Numbered from the stretch's first letter, positions 24,349-32,531 are shown. The stretch is DNA of 64,000 nucleotides from Nocardioides panaciterrulae (GCF_013409645.1 NZ_JACCBG010000001.1:4090001-4154000); one strand, 5' to 3'. Program-made: numbers and translations. The notes: a model not told the origin generated them from the sequence alone.

Positions 24349-25326
24349 ATGCGCGCCGTCATCGTCTCGGAGCCCGGGGGCCCCGACGTCCTGTCCCTCG
24401 CCGAGCTGCCCGACCCCGAGCCCGGCCCCGGCGAGGTGCTCCTCGACGTCGCCGCGACCGCGATCAACCGGGCCGACCTGCTCCAGCGCCAGGGGCACTA
24501 CCCGCCGCCGCCCGGCGCCTCGGAGATCCTGGGGCTGGAGTGCAGCGGCACCGTCGCCGCGGTCGGCCCGGAGGTCACCGACTGGCAGGTCGGCGACCAG
24601 GTCTGCGCGCTGCTGGCCGGGGGCGGCTACGCCACGCGGGTCGTCGTACCCGCCGGCCAGGTGATGCCGGTGCCCGCCGGCGTGGACCTGATCACGGCCG
24701 CGGCGCTGCCCGAGGTCGCGTGCACGGTGTGGTCGAACGTGTTCATGATCGCCGCCCTGCGGCCGGAGGAGAACTTCCTCGTGCACGGGGGCGCCGGAGG
24801 GATCGGCTCGTTCGCGATCCAGCTCGCCGCCGCCAACGGCTCGCGCGTGATCACCACCGGTGGGACGCCGGAGAAGCTGGACTTCTGCCGCGAGCTCGGC
24901 GCCGATGTGACCATCAACTACCGCGACGAGGACTTCGTCGAGGTCGTCAAGGAGCGGACCGACGGGCACGGCGCCGACGTGATCCTCGACAACATGGGGG
25001 CGAAGTACCTCGGCCGCAACGTCGACGCGCTGGCCACCGAGGGCCGCCTGGTCATCATCGGCATGCAGGGCGGCAGCAGGGGCGAGCTCGACATCGCCAC
25101 CCTGCTGCGCAAGCGCGGAGCCGTCGTCGCCACGGCGCTGCGGGCCCGGCCGCCGGCCGACAAGGGGGCGATCTGCGCCTCGGTCGTCGAGCACGTCTGG
25201 CCGCTGGTCAGCGACGGGCAGGTCAGACCGATCGTGCACACCACCATGCCCCTGGACCAGGCCGCCGCCGCCCACGCCCTGATGGAGGCCGGGGACCACA
25301 GCGGGAAGATCGTCCTCACCACCTGA
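24349..25326 (+). CDS. NAD(P)H:quinone oxidoreductase (zinc-free MDR, PIG3-like)
   Basis: This is a 325-residue medium-chain reductase. An N-terminal GroES-like domain (ATAINRADLLQRQGHYPPPP, ILGLECSGTVAAVG) is followed by a Rossmann domain with VHGGAGGIGSFAIQLA and the NADP-binding RVITTGGTPEKL. No zinc-ligand cysteines are present, as in quinone oxidoreductases. ATG 24349 (MRAVIVSEPGG) is preferred to GTG 24340. It is followed by the 32-bp repeat arrays. Confidence 0.9.
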   Translation: MRAVIVSEPGGPDVLSLAELPDPEPGPGEVLLDVAATAINRADLLQRQGHYPPPPGASEILGLECSGTVAAVGPEVTDWQVGDQVCALLAGGGYATRVVVPAGQVMPVPAGVDLITAAALPEVACTVWSNVFMIAALRPEENFLVHGGAGGIGSFAIQLAAANGSRVITTGGTPEKLDFCRELGADVTINYRDEDFVEVVKERTDGHGADVILDNMGAKYLGRNVDALATEGRLVIIGMQGGSRGELDIATLLRKRGAVVATALRARPPADKGAICASVVEHVWPLVSDGQVRPIVHTTMPLDQAAAAHALMEAGDHSGKIVLTT

Positions 25327-25342
25327 GGACCTGACCGCTTGC

Positions 25343-25502
25343 AGCGCGAGAGGGCATTCCGAGGCAGTCTCACCAGCGCGAGAGGGCATTCGGGGGCACT
25401 CTCACCAGCGCGAGCGGGCATTCGGAGGCACTCTCACCAGCGCGAGCGGGCATTCGGAGGCACTCTCACCAGCGCGAGCGGGCATTCGGAGGCACTCTGG
25501 TC
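25343..25502. repeat. Tandem array A: five 32-bp direct repeats
   Basis: Five head-to-tail 32-bp units begin at 25343, 25375, 25407, 25439 and 25471. Units 3 and 4 are identical; the others differ by a few bases. Each begins AGCGCGAG(A/C)GGGCATTC and ends GGCACTCTCACC. There are no spacers, so this is not a CRISPR. On the minus strand each unit contains GAGAGTGCCTCCGAATGCCC, which aligns with array B in the opposite direction. It occupies the gene-free 347 bp between the quinone oxidoreductase gene and bpa. Confidence 0.95.
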
Positions 25503-25520
25503 TGTCCGTCCCCTTCCCCC

Positions 25521-25616
25521 GATCGCCGTCTCGAGGTCCGGAGAGTTCCCCGGATCGCCGTCTCGGCATCCTGAGAGTTGCTGCGATCGCCGTCTCGGCG
25601 GGTTGAGAGTTGCTGG
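25521..25616. repeat. Tandem array B: three 32-bp repeats, inverted relative to array A
   Basis: Three units begin at 25521, 25553 and 25585, each starting GATCGCCGTCTCG and containing GAGAGTT; a fourth decays after GATGGCCCGCTC. The period is exactly 32 bp, as in array A. The shared pattern GAGAGT, then CGA--GCC--CTCG, shows the two arrays are related but point toward each other. The last unit ends 57 bp before the bpa start. Confidence 0.9.
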
Positions 25617-25673
25617 GATGGCCCGCTCACCGTCGGGCGGGCGGGGATTTCCGCACCGCCTAGGCTGGGGCGC

Positions 25674-26288
25674 ATGACTGAGAAGCCCGACGAGCAGGAG
25701 CAGCAGGTCGTCATCATCGGGCCCGACGGGCAGCCGATGGGGTCGGTGCCCGCGTCGGCCATCTCGCAGGTTCCCGGCGCCGACGGCGAGGAGGCCGACG
25801 GCGACGGTGAGGACGAGCGCGCGCTCACCGACCTCGTCGAGCAGCCCGCCAAGGTGATGCGGATCGGCAGCATGATCCGCCAGCTGCTCGAGGAGGTGAA
25901 GGCCGCCCCGCTCGACGAGGCCAGCCGCAACCGGCTCAAGGACATCCACCAGGCCTCGATCAAGGAGCTCGAGGCCGGCCTCGCGCCCGAGCTGGTCGAG
26001 GAGCTCGAGCGGCTCACCCTGCCGTTCACCGAGGACAAGACCCCCTCCGAGGGCGAGCTCCGGATCGCCCAGGCCCAGCTGGTCGGCTGGCTCGAGGGGC
26101 TCTTCCACGGCATCCAGACCGCGATCTACGCCCAGCAGATGGCGGCGCGGGCCCAGTTCGAGCAGATCCGCCGCGCCCTGCCCCAGGGCATGGTGCCGCA
26201 GGGCCAGGGTGCTCCCGGCCAGACCGGCCAGCCGGGCGGACCCGAGGGCTCGCCGCGCCCCGGCGAGTCGGGGGGCATGTACCTCTGA
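25674..26288 (+). CDS. bpa: Bacterial proteasome activator Bpa
   Basis: Bpa is the ATP-independent activator that docks on the actinobacterial 20S proteasome. It has 204 residues, with an acidic disordered N-terminus (about 1-50). A helical core has VMRIGSMIRQLLEEVKAAPL, DIHQASIKELEAGLAPELVE and WLEGLFHGIQTAIYAQQM. A Gln/Pro/Gly-rich tail ends in GGMYL. The final M-Y-L fits the hydrophobic-Tyr-X motif that opens the proteasome gate. ATG 25674. The proteasome genes themselves are not in the window. Confidence 0.92.
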   Translation: MTEKPDEQEQQVVIIGPDGQPMGSVPASAISQVPGADGEEADGDGEDERALTDLVEQPAKVMRIGSMIRQLLEEVKAAPLDEASRNRLKDIHQASIKELEAGLAPELVEELERLTLPFTEDKTPSEGELRIAQAQLVGWLEGLFHGIQTAIYAQQMAARAQFEQIRRALPQGMVPQGQGAPGQTGQPGGPEGSPRPGESGGMYL

Positions 26289-26312
26289 CCGGGTGTCCCT
26301 ATTGCGCCTGAG

Positions 26313-26447
26313 CCGCTCGCGGTGGCTCAGCCACCGTTTCGTCGATCGATCCGGTGGCTGAGGCACCTCCGGTTCGTCTCGAGCACGGTCAGCGGTGCAC
26401 CATGCACCGTTTCACTCGGGGGAACGGTGGCTGCTCCACCGCCGACA
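26313..26447 (+). repeat. Structured dispersed repeat, full copy 1
   Basis: This element of about 135 bp contains GGTGGCTCAGCCACCG, then TTTCGTCGATCGATCCGGTGG, GTCTCGAGCACGGTC, CACCGTTTCACTC and GGTGGCTGCTCCACCG. It aligns base for base over nearly its whole length with the reverse complement of 60147-60282. Its first third matches 48625-48661. It contains several GGTGGCT/AGCCACC inverted repeats, so it can form hairpins. It lies between bpa and the surface-protein gene. Confidence 0.9.
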
Positions 26448-26488
26448 CCCCGCCGACACCCCGCCGACACCCCGCCGACACCCCGCCG
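26441..26488. repeat. 11-bp tandem repeat
   Basis: GCCGACACCCC is repeated four times exactly (26441, 26452, 26463, 26474), plus one partial copy. It starts within the right end of the dispersed repeat and runs to just before the stop codon of the 26508 gene. It may have grown by slippage from the repeat end. Confidence 0.9.
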
Positions 26489-26507
26489 GCACCGGGCAAA
26501 CGAAGGG

Positions 26508-27185
26508 TCAGGCGCGGCGGGCGAGCCGTCGCACGACGACCAGCCCGAGCAGTCCGACCAGCACCATCGCCGCGCCGGGGGCGGCGAGGCGGGTGAACGA
26601 CGTGGGCGCGGCGTCGGCCACCTTGGTGAACGACGCCTTCTGCGGGGCGGGCGGCACCGGCAGGTGACCGTTGCCGAGCAGCTTCTCGACCTGGCCCACC
26701 AGTGAGTCCCCGGCCCGGGCCGTGCCGCTGCAGCGGTCGGTCGCGAGCGTGGTGCCCTGCTCAGAGGTGAAGAACACGTAGCGCGAGCCCTTCACCAGGC
26801 CCGCGAGCGCGGGCGCGCCCTTGGAGGCCCGCGAGCTGACCTGGACCGAGGAGTCGCGGACGGGGCCCTTGTAGACGCGCTCCACGTCGACGTCGTACGT
26901 CGTGGTCGTGGTGCCCGACCGCCTCGCGACGGACCGGCCGGTCACCGTGCCGGTGAACACGTCATCGGCCCGGCGGGCCTGGTCGGCCACCTGGACGTTC
27001 GGGCAGGCGGCCGCGCGCGTCGGCGCCGCGGCCTGGGTCGGCACCTGCGCGAGCACGACCGCAGACCCGGCGAGCAGCAGCGCGGCGACGGCCCGCCCGA
27101 CGGCGGACACCCCGGCGGACACCCGGGCGGACGCCCCGGCGGACGCCCGGGCGGAGCCGTCGGCGGAGGAGACAGGGGCGCGCAC
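26508..27185 (-). CDS. Secreted, C-terminally membrane-anchored protein with NTR-like domain
   Basis: This is a 225-residue exported protein. The Ala/Ser/Arg-rich leader holds an internal repeat (SARASAGASARVSAGVSA) before the hydrophobic signal AVAALLLAGSAVVLAQV. The mature part begins with ACPNVQVADQARRADDVF, then TGTVTGRS, TYDVDVERVYKGPV and SRYVFFTSEQG. This resembles netrin/TIMP-type OB-fold domains. The C-terminus is RLAAPGAAMVLVGLLGLVVV followed by RRLARRA, like a surface-anchor tail, with LAAPG in the place of a sortase motif (LAxTG is usual). GTG 27183-27185 is a best guess for the start. It follows the upstream HAD gene by 17 bp. Confidence 0.7.
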   Translation of the reverse strand: MRAPVSSADGSARASAGASARVSAGVSAVGRAVAALLLAGSAVVLAQVPTQAAAPTRAAACPNVQVADQARRADDVFTGTVTGRSVARRSGTTTTTYDVDVERVYKGPVRDSSVQVSSRASKGAPALAGLVKGSRYVFFTSEQGTTLATDRCSGTARAGDSLVGQVEKLLGNGHLPVPPAPQKASFTKVADAAPTSFTRLAAPGAAMVLVGLLGLVVVRRLARRA

Positions 27186-27202
27186 CCGCCCATCGAAACA
27201 GA

Positions 27203-28021
27203 TCACAGGTCGAAGACACCAGCCAGGACCCGGGCCACGCCGTCCTCGTCGTGCCCGGGCGCGACGTGGCTGGCGGCCTCGGTCACGGTGGGGTGCGCGT
27301 CGGCCATGGCGTAGGACGTGCCGGCCCAGCGCAGCATCGGCAGGTCGTTGGGCATGTCCCCGAACGCCAGCACGTCGCCGGCGGCCACCCCCAGCTCGGC
27401 GCAGAGCAGGGCGAGCGTGGTCGCCTTGGTCACCTCCGGGCCGCTGATCTCGAGCAGCGCGGTCGCGGAGGACCAGGTGATCACGAGCCGGCCCCGCACC
27501 ACCTCCTCGGCGAGGTCCCAGAACTCCTGCGGCGCGAGCCGCTCGTGCCGGGCGAGCAGCTTCAGCGCGGGCTCGGTGAACAGCTGCTCGATCTCCGCCC
27601 GCCGCGCCTCCTCCGGCAGCGGGTGCCGCTCCAGGAACGCCGGCTCCAGGCCGATGCCCGCGAGCGTCTCCACGGCGTACGACGTGCCCGGGACCGCCTC
27701 GCGCAGCATCCGGCACATCTCCAGCCCGAGCGCCGGGTCGATCGGCCGCTCCAGCCGGGGCCGCGCGCCGGCGACGTCCCACACCAGCGCCCCGTTCGAG
27801 ACGACCGCGAGGCCGTGGTCGCCGACGTACTCGAAGACCTCCTCGGCCCAGCGCAGCGGGCGGCCGGTCACGAACACCACCGGCACGCCCAGCCGCTCGA
27901 CCTGCGTCAGCACCTCGCGGGTGTACGGCGAGACCGTGCCGTCGGAGCGGACCAGGGTGCCGTCCAGGTCGGTGGCGACCAGCCGCGGCCGGTGTGCCGG
28001 CGAGGACTCGGCGGCGCTCAT
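27203..28021 (-). CDS. HAD-superfamily (Cof-type) hydrolase
   Basis: This is a 272-residue haloacid-dehalogenase-like phosphatase. Motif I is ATDLDGTLVRSDG (nucleophile Asp), motif II VVFVTGR, and motif III/IV Lys then FGDMPNDLPML. The large inserted cap (about 85-190) marks the Cof/type IIB sugar-phosphate phosphatases. Its ATG overlaps the GNAT stop by 4 bases. A second paralogous HAD gene is two genes upstream in the same operon. Confidence 0.88.
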   Translation of the reverse strand: MSAAESSPAHRPRLVATDLDGTLVRSDGTVSPYTREVLTQVERLGVPVVFVTGRPLRWAEEVFEYVGDHGLAVVSNGALVWDVAGARPRLERPIDPALGLEMCRMLREAVPGTSYAVETLAGIGLEPAFLERHPLPEEARRAEIEQLFTEPALKLLARHERLAPQEFWDLAEEVVRGRLVITWSSATALLEISGPEVTKATTLALLCAELGVAAGDVLAFGDMPNDLPMLRWAGTSYAMADAHPTVTEAASHVAPGHDEDGVARVLAGVFDL

Positions 28022-28521
28022 GGCAGCGGGCGGGCCATCACCAGCTGGCCGTCCTCGTTGGCGCCCCGCAGCTCGGTGAATCCGCACTTGGCCAGGACCC
28101 GGATGCTGGCGGCGTTCTCGGGTTCCACGCTGGCCCGGATCCGCACGCCGAGCCGGTCGGTCTCGGCGAGCAGCCCGCGGAGCGCCTCGGTGGCCACGCC
28201 GTGCCCGCGGGCGTCGGCGACCAGGCCGTAGCCGACCTCGGTCTCCGGGACCCCGTCGACCTCGGCCGGCGGGCCGAAGAAGCCGACCGAGCCGCAGACC
28301 AGCCCGTCGACGGCGCGTACGACGTGCCGCGGCCCCCACGGGTCGGGGGCGTCCCCGATCAGCGAGGCGGCGTCGCGGTCGTCCTCGCGGGGGTAGTCGG
28401 GGTGCCAGCCGGGACGCCGCCGCCCGGCGAGCATGTCGTCGCGCTCCTCGCGGGTGACCAGCGGCAGCCGGAGCCGGACCGTGGCCACCTCCGCGGGCAG
28501 GGCGCCGGCGGGCAGGCTCAT
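28018..28521 (-). CDS. GNAT-family N-acetyltransferase
   Basis: This is a 167-residue acetyltransferase of the RimJ/RimL-like type. It starts MSLPAGALPAEVATVRLRLP. The acetyl-CoA loop region is TEVGYGLVADARGHGVATEA and the following NAASIRVLAKCGF is the classic GNAT block. It overlaps HAD genes by 4 bases on both sides (ATGA junctions), so all three are translationally coupled. Substrate is unknown. Confidence 0.88.
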   Translation of the reverse strand: MSLPAGALPAEVATVRLRLPLVTREERDDMLAGRRRPGWHPDYPREDDRDAASLIGDAPDPWGPRHVVRAVDGLVCGSVGFFGPPAEVDGVPETEVGYGLVADARGHGVATEALRGLLAETDRLGVRIRASVEPENAASIRVLAKCGFTELRGANEDGQLVMARPLP

Positions 28522-29375
28522 CCGAACCACCGGTCCAGCTCGACGGCCACGCCGTCGTCGTACACGCTCTCGGTGACCGCGTGCGCGGCCTGCCGCACCT
28601 CGTCGACCGCCTGGCCCATCGCCACCCCGCGGCCGGCCCACTGCAGCATCTCGATGTCGTTGCGGCCGTCGCCGATGGCCAGCGCGTGCTCGGGCCCGAC
28701 CCCCAGCTCACCGGCGACCCGGGCCAGGCCCGAGGCCTTCGAGACCCCCACCGGCGCGAGGTCCAGCCAGGCCGTCCACCCGACGACGTAGTTGATGCCG
28801 TGCAGGCCCAGCCGCTCGCCGAGCCGCACGAAGTCCTCCGCGGTCGCGTTCGGGTCGCGGATGATCACGCGGCTGACCGGCCCGGAGACGATCTCCTCGA
28901 TCTCGGCCAGCGTCATCTCGCCGGTCAGCTCGCCGTCGGGGAAGTGCCGGTTCACCCGGTAGCCGACGCCGCGCTCCTCGACCGCGACCAGCGCGTCCGG
29001 GTGGTGCTCGAGGATCGCCTCGACGGCCGGGCGGGCGTCGAAGGTCTCCTCGTGCACGACCTCGACCGGCGGGTAGCGGAAGACCACCGCGCCGTTGCTG
29101 GAGACCACCCAGAGCCGGTCCCGCTCCTCGCCGTGCAGGTCGAGCAGGTCCGCCACGGTCGTCATGCCGTGGGCCGACCGGCCGCTGGCGAGCACCACGT
29201 GGGCGCCGGCGGCCAGGGCGCGGTGCACGGCGTCGTAGACCGGCGGCGCGATCTCCTCGTGGGTCAGCCCGCCGCCCTCGACCCACTTCAGCAGGGTGCC
29301 GTCGATGTCGAGGGCGACCAGCCGGGGCTGCCAACCGGTCCTGGACGAGCCGGGCTCGAGCGCGGAGTCGACCAC
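28518..29375 (-). CDS. HAD-superfamily (Cof-type) hydrolase
   Basis: This is a 285-residue phosphatase with motif I ALDIDGTLLKWVEGG, motif II VVLASGRS, and motif IV IGDGRNDIEML, plus a type IIB cap. It starts at GTG 29373-29375, whose first base is the last base of the serS stop (TAGTG), so it is translated by coupling to serS. It is paralogous to the HAD protein at 27203-28021. Confidence 0.87.
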   Translation of the reverse strand: MVDSALEPGSSRTGWQPRLVALDIDGTLLKWVEGGGLTHEEIAPPVYDAVHRALAAGAHVVLASGRSAHGMTTVADLLDLHGEERDRLWVVSSNGAVVFRYPPVEVVHEETFDARPAVEAILEHHPDALVAVEERGVGYRVNRHFPDGELTGEMTLAEIEEIVSGPVSRVIIRDPNATAEDFVRLGERLGLHGINYVVGWTAWLDLAPVGVSKASGLARVAGELGVGPEHALAIGDGRNDIEMLQWAGRGVAMGQAVDEVRQAAHAVTESVYDDGVAVELDRWFG

Positions 29376-30664
29376 TACTCGGCCACCGGCTGGAGGAGCT
29401 CGCGGCCGCCCAGCCAGGGCTGCAGCGCCTTGGGCACCCGCACCGACCCGTCGGCCTGCTGGTGGGTCTCGAGGATCGCCACGATGGCCCGCGGGACCGC
29501 GCACAGCGTGCCGTTGAGCGTGGCCAGGTGCCGGACCTCCGAGCCGCCGTCGGTGGCGAACCGGCCCCGGATGTCGAGCCGCCGGGTCTGGAACTCGGTG
29601 CAGTTGGAGGTCGAGGTCAGCTCGCGGTACCGGCCCTGGGTCGGGATCCACGCCTCACAGTCGAACTTGCGCTGCGCCGAGAGCCCCAGGTCGCCGGCGG
29701 CGGTGTCGATCACCTGGTAGGCCAGCTCGAGCTTGTCGAGGAAGGCCTTCTCGATCTCCAGCAGCCGCTGGTGCTCGGCGAAGGACTCCTCCGGCGTCGT
29801 GTAGACGAACATCTCCACCTTGTCGAACCAGTGCACCCGGATGATCCCCCGGGTGTCCTTGCCGTGCGAGCCTGCCTCCTTGCGGAAGCACGGGCTGAAC
29901 GCGGCGTAGCGCAGCGGCAACGACTGGCCGTCGAGGATCTCCTCGGAGTGGTACGCCGCCATCGGCACCTCGGAGGTCCCGACCAGGTACATGTCCTGGC
30001 CCTCGATCCGGTAGACGTCGTCGGCCGCCTGGCCGAGGAAGCCGGTGCCGTCCATCGCCCGCGGCTTGACCATCGACGGCGCGATGACTTGGGTGAAGCC
30101 GTGGTCGCGGGCGGTCTCGTTGGCGAGGTTGATCAGCGCGAACTCCAGCTCGGCGCCCACCCCGGTCAGGAAGTAGAACCGCGAGCCCGACACCTTGGCG
30201 CCGCGCTCGAGGTCGATCGCGCCGAGCATCCGGCCGAGCTCGACGTGGTCGCGCGGCTCGAAGCCCTCGGCGGCGAAGTCGCGGGGCGTGCCGACCGTCT
30301 CGAGCACGACGAAGTCGTCCTCGCCCCCCGCGGGCGCCTCGTCGGCGGCCGGGTTGGGGATGCTCATCAGGGCCGCCTGCCACTCCTCCTCGGCGGCGCC
30401 CTGCGCGGCCTCGGCGGCCCGGACCTCGGCGGCCAGCGTCTTGGTGCGGGCCAGCAGGTCGGCCTTCTCCTCCCCCTGCGCGCGGGGGATGAGCTTGCCG
30501 AGCTGCTTCTGCTCGGCGCGCTTGGCCTCGAACTCCCCGATCGCGGCACGACGGGCGGAGTCCGCGGCGAGCGCCCGGTCCACGACGTCGGCGGACAGGC
30601 CGCGCTTGGCCTGGGCGGCACGCACGCGGTCGGGGTCGTCACGGAGCAGTCGCGGGTCGATCAT
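29375..30664 (-). CDS. serS: Seryl-tRNA synthetase
   Basis: This enzyme charges tRNA-Ser with serine; two tRNA-Ser genes are in the same window. It has 429 residues, normal length. The N-terminal antiparallel coiled coil (about 30-105, with EFEAKRAEQKQLGKLI and ARTKTLAAEVRAAEAAQG) is followed by a class II core with motif 2 FRKEAGSHGKDTRGIIRVHW and motif 3 NGTLCAVPRAIVAILE. The segment ELTSTSNCTEFQTRR is also visible. ATG 30662-30664 gives MIDPRLLRDD. It is the first gene of a five-gene leftward operon. The 173-bp region to the divergent PAP2-DAGK gene shows no T-box. Confidence 0.96.
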   Translation of the reverse strand: MIDPRLLRDDPDRVRAAQAKRGLSADVVDRALAADSARRAAIGEFEAKRAEQKQLGKLIPRAQGEEKADLLARTKTLAAEVRAAEAAQGAAEEEWQAALMSIPNPAADEAPAGGEDDFVVLETVGTPRDFAAEGFEPRDHVELGRMLGAIDLERGAKVSGSRFYFLTGVGAELEFALINLANETARDHGFTQVIAPSMVKPRAMDGTGFLGQAADDVYRIEGQDMYLVGTSEVPMAAYHSEEILDGQSLPLRYAAFSPCFRKEAGSHGKDTRGIIRVHWFDKVEMFVYTTPEESFAEHQRLLEIEKAFLDKLELAYQVIDTAAGDLGLSAQRKFDCEAWIPTQGRYRELTSTSNCTEFQTRRLDIRGRFATDGGSEVRHLATLNGTLCAVPRAIVAILETHQQADGSVRVPKALQPWLGGRELLQPVAE

Positions 30665-30837
30665 CTCGGGGTCCCCGCGGAATCGAGAGCGCAGCGAGCG
30701 ATTCTGTGGGGTGAGGTCATGGGGGCAAGGCTATCCGTCGTACGTGGGCGGCCTCACGCGAGTTACGCGCCGCACCGGGTACGTCCCTCGCGCGCGGGCA
30801 TACTGGTCGCGCCCCCGCCCACCCCGAAGGGAACCGC

Positions 30838-32412
30838 GTGCTCGACCGTCCTCGACTCACCATGCTGAGCTGGGCCCTCCTCTGCTTCGCGGTCTTCGCC
30901 GCCCTCGCGTTCCTGGTCACGCACGAGTGGGGTCCGCTGACCACGCTCGACCACCGCGGCGATCCCGCGGAGCACTGGGCCACCGCCGAGGGCGGGCTGC
31001 GGGTCGTGCTGAAGTACGTCGAGCTCGCGTTCGCCACCTGGGGGATGACGGTCCTGACCGTGCTGCTCGCGGGCGGGCTGCTGCTCAAGAAGCACCGCCG
31101 CGCCGCGGTCTTCGTCGTGGTCGTCATGATCGCGACCTCGCTGATGACCACGCTGATCAAGCTCACGGTCGGCCGCGGCCGACCGCCGTGGCAAGACCAG
31201 ACCGGCTTCCTGCACACCAACTCCTTCCCGTCCGGGCACGCCTCCTCGACCGCGGCCTACGCCCTGCTGTGCGTCGTGCTCGTGGTGATGTTCGTCCGCC
31301 GGGCCCGCACCCGCCGCACGCTCTACACGGTGCTGGCGGTGTGGGTGCTGATCGTCTGCGCCGACCGGGTGCTGCTCGGCCGGCACTACATCACCGACGT
31401 CACCGCCGGCGTGCTGCTCGGCGTCGGCATGGTGCTGCTCGGCCTCAGCATCTACAGCCCGCTGCCGCGCAGCCTGGCCGACACCGCCGAGCCGATGCCC
31501 GAGGCGCTGCCCAGCGAGCGCCGGCTCGCGGTGGTGCTGAACCCCTCCAAGGTCGAGGACGCCGGCCAGTTCCGCGCGATCGTGTCGGCGATGGCGCGCG
31601 AGGCCGGCTGGGCCGAGCCGAGCTGGCACCTGACCACGGTGGCGGACCCGGGTCGCGGGATGGCCGAGGCCGCCGCGGTCGCGGGGGCCGACCTGGTGAT
31701 CGTGTGCGGGGGCGACGGCACCGTGCGCGAGGTCTGCGCGGAGCTCGCCGGCACCGGCATCCCGGTCGGGATCGTGCCCGCGGGCACCGGCAACCTGCTG
31801 GCCCGCAACCTCGGCATCCCGCTCTACCTCCGCGCCGCGATCGACGTGGCGCTGCACGGCCAGGACCGCGCGATCGACATGGTCGAGGTGGCCGGCGACG
31901 GCCTCGCGGACACCACCTTCCTGGTGATGGCCGGCATGGGGTTCGACGCCGCGATCATGGAGGGCGTCAACGAGGACCTGAAGAAGCGGGTCGGCTGGGT
32001 GGCCTACGTCTGGTCGGCGCTGAAGTCGTTGATGTTCCCCGCGGTCCGGGTCGAGGTCTCGGTCGACGGCGCCGAGTTCACCCGGCACCGGGCCCGGACC
32101 GTGGTCGTCGGCAACGTCGGCTTCCTCCAGGCCGGGCTGCCGCTGCTGCCGGACGCCGCGATCGACGACGGGCTGCTCGACGTCGTGATCCTGCACCCGC
32201 GCAACTTCCTCGCCTGGATCCCGCTGGCGTGGCGGGTGCTGCTCAAGCGCAAGCACACCGACGAGCTGGTGAACCGGATGACCGGCTCGAGCGTCGTCGT
32301 CCGCGCCGGCGTGGACACCCCGCGCCAGCTTGACGGCGACTCGGTCGGGGCCGGCCGCGAGCTGCGCATGCAGTGCCTCCAGGGCCGGCTGCTGGTGCGC
32401 GTCCCGCGCTGA
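30838..32412 (+). CDS. PAP2 phosphatase / diacylglycerol kinase fusion
   Basis: This is a 524-residue two-domain lipid enzyme. The N-terminal membrane half (about 1-215, six helices) has the PAP2 motifs KLTVGRGRP (about 110), FPSGHASS (about 130) and DRVLLGRHYITD (about 176-187). The C-terminal half (about 225-520) is a diacylglycerol-kinase/YegS-like domain with VVLNPSK, VCGGDGTVREVC (about 290) and VPAGTGNLLARN. It pairs phosphatidate dephosphorylation with lipid phosphorylation in one chain. GTG 30838 follows GAAGGGAACC. Fusions of this type are known in actinobacteria; the physiological substrate is not known. Confidence 0.9.
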   Translation: MLDRPRLTMLSWALLCFAVFAALAFLVTHEWGPLTTLDHRGDPAEHWATAEGGLRVVLKYVELAFATWGMTVLTVLLAGGLLLKKHRRAAVFVVVVMIATSLMTTLIKLTVGRGRPPWQDQTGFLHTNSFPSGHASSTAAYALLCVVLVVMFVRRARTRRTLYTVLAVWVLIVCADRVLLGRHYITDVTAGVLLGVGMVLLGLSIYSPLPRSLADTAEPMPEALPSERRLAVVLNPSKVEDAGQFRAIVSAMAREAGWAEPSWHLTTVADPGRGMAEAAAVAGADLVIVCGGDGTVREVCAELAGTGIPVGIVPAGTGNLLARNLGIPLYLRAAIDVALHGQDRAIDMVEVAGDGLADTTFLVMAGMGFDAAIMEGVNEDLKKRVGWVAYVWSALKSLMFPAVRVEVSVDGAEFTRHRARTVVVGNVGFLQAGLPLLPDAAIDDGLLDVVILHPRNFLAWIPLAWRVLLKRKHTDELVNRMTGSSVVVRAGVDTPRQLDGDSVGAGRELRMQCLQGRLLVRVPR

Positions 32413-32453
32413 GGCGGGCCGGCCGGTCCAGCCGCGGCCGGAGACGCGCGGGC

Positions 32454-32475
32454 GTCAAGGATCCGTCAAGGATCC
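32454..32475 (+). promoter_or_regulatory. Two 11-bp direct repeats upstream of the transporter gene
   Basis: GTCAAGGATCC occurs twice in perfect tandem (32454-32464 and 32465-32475), 57 bp before the transporter ATG. Tandem 11-bp half-sites are how OmpR/PhoB-family regulators bind DNA, and a KdpE-type member is encoded 4 kb downstream. ATCAAGGAGTCC, a related string, lies before the kdpD-like gene at 34931-34942. The link is inferred. Confidence 0.5.
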
Positions 32476-32531
32476 GCCACGAGGGCACTTCCGACCCTGG
32501 GCCGGGGCGCCGCTGCGGGCAGGCTGGAACC

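Noticed and set aside
25343..25502. Array A as a CRISPR
   Set aside because: The 32-bp units are contiguous with no unique spacers and no cas genes occur in the window. It is a tandem repeat.
30665..30837. T-box or riboswitch upstream of serS
   Set aside because: No T-box sequence (TGGNACCGCG-type) or specifier hairpin could be found in the 173 bp.
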